A DNA stretch of 53,136 nucleotides. It comes from Rhodopseudomonas_A sp036404135. GTDB lineage: Bacteria > Pseudomonadota > Alphaproteobacteria > Rhizobiales > Xanthobacteraceae. The position numbers and the translations under genes were made by a program. Position 1 is the stretch's first letter; each line of letters opens with the position of its first letter. Shown here piece by piece: positions 1 through 8,790 of the stretch. The notes under the pieces were generated by a model, which searched no databases, was not told where the DNA came from, and saw only the letters and a list, made by a program, of their open reading frames with translations. The stretch lies in contig NZ_DASWPE010000097.1 of the NCBI RefSeq assembly GCF_036404135.1, forward strand, positions 1 through 53,136, written 5' to 3'.

Positions 1-49
1 CCATTACATGTCCAAACATGCTGTGGATCTGGATCGGGCGGGTTTTGCA

Positions 50-1168
50 ATGAAGGTCACCGTCGAACGCGCGCAACTCCTGAAATCGCTGGGCCACGTC
101 CACCGCGTGGTCGAGCGGCGCAACACGATTCCGATTCTCGGCAACGTGCTGCTGCGCGCCGAAAAGGGCCGGCTGTCGCTGAAGGCGACCGACCTCGACC
201 TCGAAGTGACCGAGACCCTGCCGGCGGAGACCGCCACCGGCGGCTCGACCACGGTGCCGGCGCACATGTTCTACGACATCGTGCGCAAATTGCCGGACGG
301 CTCGCAGATCGTGCTGGAAGGCGACGGCGACCGCTCGGTGCTGGCGATCCGCGCCGGCCGCTCCCGCTTCACGCTGCAGACGCTGCCGGAAAACGACTTC
401 CCCGATCTCGCCGCCGGCGAGATGACGCATTCCTTCACGCTCAGCGCCGCCGACGTCAAACGGCTGATCGATCGCACCCAGTTCGCGATCTCGACCGAAG
501 AAACCCGCTACTACCTCAACGGCATCTATCTGCACAGCGCCGGCACCGCCGCGGCTTCGACGCTGCGCGCGGTGGCCACCGACGGCCATCGGCTGGCGCA
601 GGTCGATCTGCCGCTGCCGTCCGGCGCTGCGGGCATGCCCGGCGTGATCGTGCCGCGCAAGACCGTCGGCGAAGTGCAGCGCCTGATCGAAGACACCGAG
701 GCCGCAATCGGCATTGAACTGTCGGTCGGCAAGATCCGCTTCACGCTCGGCGACGTGGTGCTGACCTCGAAATTGATCGACGGCACCTTCCCGGATTACG
801 GCCGGGTGATCCCACAGAACAACGACAAGGAACTGATCGTCGACAAGAAGGACTTTGAGGCCGCGGTGGACCGCGTCTCGACGATTTCCTCGGAGCGTGG
901 CCGCGCGGTGAAGCTGGCGCTCTCCGCCGGCAAGCTGGTGCTATCGGTGACCAATCCGGATTCCGGCAGCGCCACCGAGGAGCTCGAGGTCGACTACGCC
1001 TCCGACGCGCTCGATATCGGCTTCAACTCGCGCTACCTGCTCGACATTGCCGCGCAGATCGAAGGCGAGGTCGCGGTGCTGAAGCTCGCCGATCCCGGCT
1101 CGCCGACGCTGGTGCAGGACAAGGACGCCAAGGGCGCGCTCTACGTGCTGATGCCGATGCGGGTGTGA
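50..1168 (+). CDS. dnaN: DNA polymerase III beta subunit (sliding clamp)
   Basis: Encodes the ring-shaped clamp that tethers the replicative polymerase to DNA. The 372-residue product has the usual length for the family. It starts MKVTVERAQLLKSLGHV and contains the clamp-typical stretch RRNTIPILGNVLL near the N-terminus. The C-terminus ends YVLMPMRV, the classic clamp ending. An upstream in-frame ATG at 8 would add 14 residues unlike the family start, so the ATG at 50 is preferred. Only 49 bases precede it here, and dnaA is expected just outside the window. The next core gene is recF, but a DUF559 element separates them. Confidence 0.97.
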   Translation: MKVTVERAQLLKSLGHVHRVVERRNTIPILGNVLLRAEKGRLSLKATDLDLEVTETLPAETATGGSTTVPAHMFYDIVRKLPDGSQIVLEGDGDRSVLAIRAGRSRFTLQTLPENDFPDLAAGEMTHSFTLSAADVKRLIDRTQFAISTEETRYYLNGIYLHSAGTAAASTLRAVATDGHRLAQVDLPLPSGAAGMPGVIVPRKTVGEVQRLIEDTEAAIGIELSVGKIRFTLGDVVLTSKLIDGTFPDYGRVIPQNNDKELIVDKKDFEAAVDRVSTISSERGRAVKLALSAGKLVLSVTNPDSGSATEELEVDYASDALDIGFNSRYLLDIAAQIEGEVAVLKLADPGSPTLVQDKDAKGALYVLMPMRV

Positions 1169-1188
1169 TGGCACGAGGTTGATTTTTT

Positions 1189-1241
1189 CCCTCTCCCCTT
1201 GTGGGAGAGGGTGCCCGAGCGCAGCGAGGGCGGGTGAGGGG
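1189..1241 (+). repeat. Left palindromic arm of DUF559 element
   Basis: A perfect hairpin, CCCTCTCCC (1189-1197) with GGGAGAGGG (1203-1211), is followed by a second hairpin (GCCC, loop, GGGC) and the core CGGGTGAGGGG ending at 1241. The first 25 bases and the last 11 are identical to the inverted arm at 1618-1674; the middle hairpin differs in sequence but not in form. Confidence 0.85.
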
Positions 1242-1244
1242 TTG

Positions 1245-1604
1245 ATGGCGCAGAAGCCGCATCACTTGACCACAACAAAACGCCTGCGCGGCTTCGCCCG
1301 GAATATGCGTCGGCAGCCGACCGACGCCGAAGCGCGCATGTGGCGGCTACTTCGGAGCCGGCGTCTGACGAACTTCAAGTTTCGTCGGCAGGTGCCGTTT
1401 CAGAACTTCATCCTGGACTTCGTCTGTTTCGAGCATTCTGTAGTGATCGAGATCGACGGCGGTCAACACGCGTCGTCGCGGCAGGATACGGCGAGGGATG
1501 CGATGCTGAGTGCGCACGGCTTTCGCGTGTTGCGCTACTGGAACGACGACGTGCTGCTGCGACCATCGGCGGTGCTGGAAGATATTCTGGCAAGGCTCAG
1601 ATAA
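1245..1604 (+). CDS. DUF559 (Vsr-like) endonuclease-domain protein
   Basis: A 119-residue protein of the DUF559 family, which is related in fold to very-short-patch-repair (PD-D/ExK) nucleases. Visible landmarks are the N-terminal ARNMRRQPTDAEARMW block, KFRRQVPFQNFILDFVC (Asp58), VVIEIDGGQH (Glu69, Asp71, His75) and the C-terminal GFRVLRYWNDDVL. The conserved acidic residues look intact. A longer frame opens at 1179 but its first 22 codons lie inside a palindromic repeat, so the ATG at 1245 is chosen. The start codon sits 3 bases after the left repeat arm and the stop 13 bases before the inverted right arm. Function in the cell is not known; the arrangement suggests a mobile or repeat-associated nuclease. 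Confidence 0.88.
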   Translation: MAQKPHHLTTTKRLRGFARNMRRQPTDAEARMWRLLRSRRLTNFKFRRQVPFQNFILDFVCFEHSVVIEIDGGQHASSRQDTARDAMLSAHGFRVLRYWNDDVLLRPSAVLEDILARLR

Positions 1605-1617
1605 GGTCGCGACGGCA

Positions 1618-1674
1618 CCCCTCACCCGGCACCTTGCTCCGCAAGGCGCCACCCTCTCCCACAAGGGGAGAGGG
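1618..1674 (-). repeat. Right palindromic arm of DUF559 element (inverted)
   Basis: An inverted copy of the 1189-1241 arm. It begins with CCCCTCACCCGG, continues with a variable hairpin (GGCACCTTGC / GCAAGGCGCC) and ends with the perfect hairpin CCCTCTCCC (1652-1660) / GGGAGAGGG (1666-1674). Together the two arms define a 486-base element with the DUF559 gene filling the interior. Confidence 0.85.
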
Positions 1675-1709
1675 AAGAATTCCCGCGGCATCACTCACCT
1701 AAATCAACC

Positions 1710-2849
1710 ATGACCGTCTCCAAGATCCATCGCCTGACGCTGACGCATTTCCGCAACTACCGCGCGGCGAGCGTGACGACGCGCAGCGACGTCGTGGTGC
1801 TGGTCGGGCCGAACGGCGCCGGCAAGACCAATTGCCTGGAGGCGATTTCGTTGTTGTCGCCGGGCCGGGGCTTGCGCCGCGCCACGCTCGACGACATCGC
1901 CGACAATCAGGGCGATGGCTCCTGGGCGGTGTCGGCCGAAGTCGAAGGCGCGCTCGGCCTCGCCACGCTCGGCACCGGGATCGATCCGCGCAGCGACAAT
2001 GTCGCGACCAGCCGGCGCTGCCGGATCGACCGCGAGAATGTCGGCTCGGCGGCGGCGTTCGGCGATCATCTGCGCATGGTGTGGCTGACGCCGGCGATGG
2101 ACGGGCTGTTTCTCGGCGCAGCCTCGGAGCGGCGGCGGTTCTTCGACCGGCTGGTGCTGGCGATCGACAGCGAGCATTCCTCGCGGGTGTCGGCGCTCGA
2201 CCGCAGCCTGCGTTCGCGCAACCGGCTGCTCGAGCAGCGCAGTGGCGACGCGCATTGGCTCGACGCGATCGAGCGCGAGACCGCCGAGCTCGCGGTGGCG
2301 GTGGCTGCGATGCGCGGCGAGACCGTGACGCGGCTCGCCGCGGCCTTGGCACAACGCGGCGGCAACTCGGCATTTCCCTCCGCCAGCATCGCGCTCGACG
2401 GCTGGATGGAAAACGCGCTGCGCAATGAGCCTGCCACCGCGGTCGAAGACCGCTACCGCATGGCGCTGCGCGACAACCGCGCCCGCGACGCCGCCGCCGG
2501 CCGCACGCTCGACGGCCCGCACCTCACCGACCTGCGGGTGCTCTACACGCCAAAGAACATGCCAGCGCGCGACGCCTCCACCGGCGAACAGAAGGCGCTC
2601 CTGATCGGACTGGTGCTGGCCCACGCCTATCTGGTGGCTGAGATGACCGGCATCACGCCCTTGTTGCTGCTCGACGAGGTGGTGGCGCATCTCGATCCGG
2701 CGCGCCGACGCGCATTGTTCGACGAATTGGCGAGCCTCGGCGCACAGATCTGGCTGACCGGCGCCGATCCCGCCGCCTTCGCCGATCTTGGCGCCGGCGG
2801 CGAAGTTTTCGAGGTCGACAGCGGCCGCATCGCGCGGCGCGGCGTGTAG
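1710..2849 (+). CDS. recF: DNA replication and repair protein RecF
   Basis: RecF is an SMC-like ATPase that helps load RecA at single-strand gaps with RecO and RecR. The 379-residue product begins MTVSKIHRLTLTHFRNYR, the typical RecF opening. Walker A is GPNGAGKT at about residues 33-40, the signature region DASTGEQKALL comes late, and Walker B is LLLLDEVVAHLD. Length is normal for the family. It follows dnaN and precedes gyrB as in many bacteria, but the DUF559 element upstream and the repeat-protein gene downstream break the usual tight packing. Confidence 0.97.
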   Translation: MTVSKIHRLTLTHFRNYRAASVTTRSDVVVLVGPNGAGKTNCLEAISLLSPGRGLRRATLDDIADNQGDGSWAVSAEVEGALGLATLGTGIDPRSDNVATSRRCRIDRENVGSAAAFGDHLRMVWLTPAMDGLFLGAASERRRFFDRLVLAIDSEHSSRVSALDRSLRSRNRLLEQRSGDAHWLDAIERETAELAVAVAAMRGETVTRLAAALAQRGGNSAFPSASIALDGWMENALRNEPATAVEDRYRMALRDNRARDAAAGRTLDGPHLTDLRVLYTPKNMPARDASTGEQKALLIGLVLAHAYLVAEMTGITPLLLLDEVVAHLDPARRRALFDELASLGAQIWLTGADPAAFADLGAGGEVFEVDSGRIARRGV

Positions 2850-3021
2850 CAGGCGATTACTCCACCCGGCTTGAGTAGTAGCCGGCGCTGGTCGATGACA
2901 AACTGTCGCAGTTCGGCGGGCGGCGGCGTTTACCTGGCCTTCATCATCACGGGGGATCGTTCGACAGCCGTCGGTGGAGCTAGATTCCGTCTCCGCGGCG
3001 GCGTCATGAAGGACGCCTCCG

Positions 3022-4062
3022 ATGTACGTCGCCGCCTCGCACCAGACCTCCGGTCATAGCCTCAGCGCGCTCCTGAACCCGGCCACCGAAGCGGCGGCGC
3101 GGCAGAACGCCAACAGCGACGCGTCGGACAGCCAGGCTCTGGACGCCGCTGCGGCGAAAGCCACCGCGACTCCAGCGACCAGGATCGAGATCTCAGCCCG
3201 CGCGAAACAATTATTGGCCCGCGCCAACGCCGAGCAGACCGTGGTGCTGCGGTTGTTGGCGCAGATCAACGCGCTGCGACACGCCGCGTCGTCGACGGGC
3301 GCCGCTGCCTATGACAACGCCAATATCACAACCGGCGCCAGCGACGACGTCATCGACGCCTATCGCTATGCCACCATCAATGCCGGCGACGGCAACAACA
3401 AGGTCTCCACCTACGACCACGCCACCGTCTCCACCGGAGCCGGCAACGACGACATCGACACCTATGGCTGGTCGACCGTGAATGCCGGCGACGGCAACAA
3501 CAGGGTTTCCACCTACGACCACGCCGCCGTCTCCACTGGCGCCGGCAACGACGTCATCAGCACCTATGGCTGGTCGATCGTGAATGCCGGCAACGGCAAC
3601 AACAAAGTCGACGCCTACGACCACGCCACCGTCTCCACCGGCGCCGGCAACGACGTCATCAGCAGCTATGGCTACGCCACCATCAACGCCGGTGCCGGCA
3701 ACGACAGGATCGACAGCGGCGATTACTCCACCGTCAGCGGCGGCGACGGCAACGACGCCATCGCGGTCGGCGGCTATTCCAGCGTCAGCGGCGGTCGCGG
3801 CGACGATTCGATCCGGATCAGCGGATCCAACGCCAGCGTGGCGTTCGACCGCGGCGACGGCCATGACGTGATCCGCTCCAGCGGCGACCTGACGCTGGCA
3901 ATCAGCGGCTATTCGCAATCCGACGTCAGCGTGACGCGTAATGGCGGTACCGCGGTGGTCAGCTTCAAGGGCTCCGACGATTCGATCGTCCTGAATCTCG
4001 ACGGCAACGCCACAGCGACGCTGAGCTTTGCCGACCATTCGACGCTGAACCTCAGCGTGTAA
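3022..4062 (+). CDS. Glycine/aspartate-rich tandem-repeat protein (RTX-like)
   Basis: A 346-residue protein I do not recognise by name. Residues 1-95 are Ala-rich and carry a short predicted helix, IEISARAKQLLARANA. From about residue 103 to 275 there are ten units of about 17 residues of the type TGAGNDVISTYGWSTVN and AGDGNNKVSTYDHATVS. These resemble calcium-binding RTX nonapeptides (GGxGxDxxx), but every second unit has GNN instead of GND. The C-terminal 70 residues (VSVTRNGGTAVVSFKGSDDSI onward) look like the beta-rich tail seen after RTX repeats. There is no N-terminal signal peptide, so type I secretion through a C-terminal signal is plausible. No ABC exporter lies nearby. It sits between recF and gyrB, an unusual place for an accessory surface or secreted protein. 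Confidence 0.8.
   Translation: MYVAASHQTSGHSLSALLNPATEAAARQNANSDASDSQALDAAAAKATATPATRIEISARAKQLLARANAEQTVVLRLLAQINALRHAASSTGAAAYDNANITTGASDDVIDAYRYATINAGDGNNKVSTYDHATVSTGAGNDDIDTYGWSTVNAGDGNNRVSTYDHAAVSTGAGNDVISTYGWSIVNAGNGNNKVDAYDHATVSTGAGNDVISSYGYATINAGAGNDRIDSGDYSTVSGGDGNDAIAVGGYSSVSGGRGDDSIRISGSNASVAFDRGDGHDVIRSSGDLTLAISGYSQSDVSVTRNGGTAVVSFKGSDDSIVLNLDGNATATLSFADHSTLNLSV
3328..3847 (+). repeat. In-gene tandem repeats, 51/102-base period
   Basis: The DNA under the repeat domain is itself repeated. The segment GCCGGCGACGGCAACAACA at about 3382 recurs at about 3484 and, with one change, at about 3586, exactly 102 bases apart. The 102-base unit holds two different 17-residue units, so the domain grew by duplication of pairs. 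Such DNA is prone to copy-number change. Confidence 0.8.
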
Positions 4063-4063
4063 C

Positions 4064-4149
4064 AGGCCGCTGTGGCGGCCTCCTCGGGCCCGCCGGGGGC
4101 CATTTTGGCGCGACAAAACCGGGCTTGCCGGGGCTCCTAAAATGGCCCC
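4064..4149. terminator. Stacked inverted repeats after the repeat-protein gene
   Basis: Directly after the stop codon, AGGCCGC (4064-4070) pairs with GCGGCCT (4075-4081). A second, perfect 11-base pair follows: GGGGCCATTTT (4096-4106) with AAAATGGCCCC (4139-4149), enclosing a smaller CCGG dyad. The pair could end transcription before gyrB or be another dispersed repeat; no clean U-tract follows, so termination is only inferred. Confidence 0.45.
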
Positions 4150-4298
4150 TTCGGGCCTTGAAAAACCGGCAAAAAATCCCATTTATTCAACAACTTGTTG
4201 GACGCGACTTTGCGCTAGGCGCGTGGCTCCTTTCGTGGCACAAAGGCGCGGTTGAGACGAATTTTTCGCGTTGATTCGACGCATCCCAAAGGCCCCTC

Positions 4299-6740
<2,442 letters not shown>

Positions 6741-6748
6741 GGCCTTTG

Positions 6749-7057
6749 ATGAGCGGGAGCTGGATGGAGCGGACTTGGATCAGCAAGACCGGGCTGAGCC
6801 TGTGCGCCATCTACTTGATCTTTGCGGCAGCTATGCTGATTGCGGGATCAACTGCTGACCCGAAGGGAGCCTACGTATTGGGCCAAATCGCCTGCCTGCC
6901 GGTTTTTCTCTTGATCACGGCATTCGGCCTCGATCAATTTGTGGCCGGGCAGCCGTGGCTCAACAATTACACGACATTGATCGTCCTCAGTCTTGTGATC
7001 CTCTATGGCCTCGGCTGGGTGATCGGAGCGGTGACGTCCGGATCACGTCGCGGCTAG
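6749..7057 (+). CDS. Small predicted inner-membrane protein
   Basis: A 102-residue protein of unknown function. It has three hydrophobic stretches: LSLCAIYLIFAAAMLIAG, IACLPVFLLITAFGLDQFV and TTLIVLSLVILYGLGWVIG. The C-terminus is basic (SGSRRG). The ATG at 6749 lies 8 bases after the gyrB stop, so it is probably co-transcribed with gyrB. I know no specific family for it. Confidence 0.7.
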   Translation: MSGSWMERTWISKTGLSLCAIYLIFAAAMLIAGSTADPKGAYVLGQIACLPVFLLITAFGLDQFVAGQPWLNNYTTLIVLSLVILYGLGWVIGAVTSGSRRG

Positions 7058-7176
7058 CACCAGGCGCCCCGGAATGACGGCTTCCTTTCGGTTCAGCGCA
7101 TCGAGTCGATCACAAGCTGCGCCGACAACCGCCGCGGCGTGACGGCACGCCGGCGGGAAATGATGCGCGCAGCCGC

Positions 7177-7686
7177 TTACGCCGCTTCCAGCGCCGGCAC
7201 CGGCAGCGCGGTGACCGACTTGATCTTCTCCATCGCAAAGCGCGAGGTGACGTTCTTCAGCGCCACCGCGCTAATCAGCTTCTTGTAGAACACGTCGTAG
7301 CTGCGCATGTCGGCGACCACGACGCGCAGCATGTAATCGACGTCGCCGGCCATGCGGTAGAATTCGATCACTTCCGGCATCGCGCTGACGGCCTCGGCGA
7401 ATTTCTTCAGCCAGGCATCGGAGTGATCGCCGCTTTCGATCGACACGAACACCGACAGCCCGAGCCCGATCTTGTTCTGATCGACCAGCGCCACCCGGCG
7501 CATGATGATGCCGTCGCTTTCCAGCCGCTGGATCCGCTTCCAGCACGGCGTCGACGACAGCCCGACGCGGTCGCCGATCTCGGCCACCGAGAGCGATGCA
7601 TCCTGTTGCAGCACCGTCAGAATCTTGCGGTCAATGGCATCGATCCGGCGATGCGATTCAACCGGAGGGAGTGCGAGATCGGTCAT
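7177..7686 (-). CDS. Lrp/AsnC family transcriptional regulator
   Basis: A 169-residue regulator. Residues about 15-65 form the Lrp/AsnC helix-turn-helix (IDRKILTVLQQDASLSVAEIGDRVGLSSTPCWKRIQRL, shown here in parts), followed by GIIMRRVALVDQNKIGL and the C-terminal RAM ligand-binding domain (PEVIEFYRMAGDVDYMLRVV, SYDVFYKKLI). Members usually bind an amino acid and control amino-acid transport or catabolism, and often themselves. No obvious target gene lies beside it. A promoter-like pair, TTGCGA-N16-TATGAT, lies just upstream in AT-rich DNA. Confidence 0.93.
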   Translation of the reverse strand: MTDLALPPVESHRRIDAIDRKILTVLQQDASLSVAEIGDRVGLSSTPCWKRIQRLESDGIIMRRVALVDQNKIGLGLSVFVSIESGDHSDAWLKKFAEAVSAMPEVIEFYRMAGDVDYMLRVVVADMRSYDVFYKKLISAVALKNVTSRFAMEKIKSVTALPVPALEAA

Positions 7687-7722
7687 AACTAGAACTTTCT
7701 TCTAAAACAACGGTCGTTATGT

Positions 7723-7750
7723 ATCATACTTGGGAGATTATTTCTCGCAA
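7723..7750 (-). promoter_or_regulatory. Putative promoter of the Lrp-family gene
   Basis: Reading on the minus strand, TTGCGA (7750-7745) and TATGAT (7728-7723) are 16 bases apart, in a notably AT-rich stretch, and the -10 box ends 36 bases before the start codon. The match to a housekeeping sigma promoter is good but unproven. Confidence 0.4.
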
Positions 7751-7895
7751 GCGTTATTTTTGGTCATCGCCGGGGAGGATCGCGCGGCGCTGGTGAGCGC
7801 CGGCAGGGACCGGCCCAACGCGCGCCGGCCGCGGCCGGCCCGGGCGATCGCGCCCGAGCGGCAGCGGCGGTGATCCGATCGCGGCATCGACAGCG

Positions 7896-8129
7896 TCAGC
7901 TGGCGATGCGGTGGTCGCCGAACGCCGGGCGGCTGCGGCGGTTATCCAGCGCCGAGGCATGACGCAGCGCCGCCTTGTGGGCGTCGCTCGGCGAGCGGAA
8001 GCCGCGGCCGTCGAGATCGTTGAAGTCGTGGGTGGCGGCATGGAAGCGGAAATAGCGACCGTCACGGACGACGATGCCGGCGGCGCGAGAACGGACTTCG
8101 ATGATGAATGCGCTGGATGCATTGGACAT
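7896..8129 (-). CDS. Small conserved hypothetical protein
   Basis: A 77-residue protein of unknown function. The middle reads GRYFRFHAATHDFNDLDGRGFRSPSDAHKAALRH in two adjacent parts, and similar short proteins are, from memory, common in Bradyrhizobium and Rhodopseudomonas. The frame is open further upstream to 8222, but that extension has no family-like character, so the ATG at 8129 (MSNASSAFIIEVRSR) is chosen. It is basic, has no membrane segment, and stands alone between the Lrp regulator and the fix cluster. Confidence 0.6.
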   Translation of the reverse strand: MSNASSAFIIEVRSRAAGIVVRDGRYFRFHAATHDFNDLDGRGFRSPSDAHKAALRHASALDNRRSRPAFGDHRIAS

Positions 8130-8607
8130 GACAAACCCGTCGCCGGGCTCAACGGCCGGCGCCTTTCTGGTTCGTAGCAAGGAAAAGGGGTGAAGCGGTC
8201 GAAGCGGCAGCTTCAACAACAACAGCTCGGCCAGCGCGCCTCACCGATCGCGGTGACAACACGTGACAGCAAGGCTGAAATCCTACGTCGGAACGACATC
8301 GCAAATCCCCATCCGACCAGCGCCCCGATCATTCGATCACAGGGCAGGATCGTTTTGTCCGACCGCACACCCGCCTGAGCGGCTCCTCGATCGACCGGAT
8401 GAATGGATTTCGTCCGATCTCGGCCGTGAAGTCAACAAGGCCCGAAAAATAAGCCGATCCTTCCGCAGGCGGCGCGCGGCGCGAAATAATCAGTGGTGGC
8501 GAGTGCCGAAATACGAAATCACCTGCTGCGCATCCCGATCGAAGTTTCAGCCCGAAACACGCACTCGCAAATCACCCGGTCGCGGGCCGACGCGGAGCCC
8601 GCCCGAA
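8130..8607. other. Intergenic stretch with no recognised gene
   Basis: About 480 bases lie between the small protein's start and the ccoS stop. Open frames on the plus strand here have repetitive Arg/Pro-rich products and no family character. I see no tRNA, clear terminator or FixK box. Confidence 0.5.
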
Positions 8608-8787
8608 CTACTCCTTATGCGGCGCGACCGGCGCGGGAGCCTGCGGCGGCTCGTCGTCGAAAATCGCCCGCCACGCCGCGCCGTCGAGATCCTCATATTG
8701 ACCGCTGCGCAGCGACCACAGAAACCCGATCAGCCCGACCAGCCCGAGCCCGAGCGCCAGCGGCACCAGGAACACCATGACTTCCAT
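8608..8787 (-). CDS. ccoS: cbb3-type cytochrome oxidase assembly protein CcoS/FixS
   Basis: A 59-residue inner-membrane protein needed for cofactor insertion into cbb3 oxidase. It has one membrane helix (VMVFLVPLALGLGLVGLIGFLW) followed by the family signature LRSGQYEDLDGAAWRAIFDD and a short Pro/Ala-rich tail. It is the last gene of fixGHIS; its ATG at 8787 lies 3 bases after the fixI stop, so the two are translationally close. Confidence 0.93.
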   Translation of the reverse strand: MEVMVFLVPLALGLGLVGLIGFLWSLRSGQYEDLDGAAWRAIFDDEPPQAPAPVAPHKE

Positions 8788-8790
8788 GAG

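Noticed and set aside
7..20. Short dyad CATGT-N4-ACATG before dnaN
   Set aside because: Only 5 bases per arm and no context upstream is visible; chance is likely.
4188..4200. Palindrome CAACAA-C-TTGTTG before gyrB
   Set aside because: Short and without known function; not enough to call an operator.
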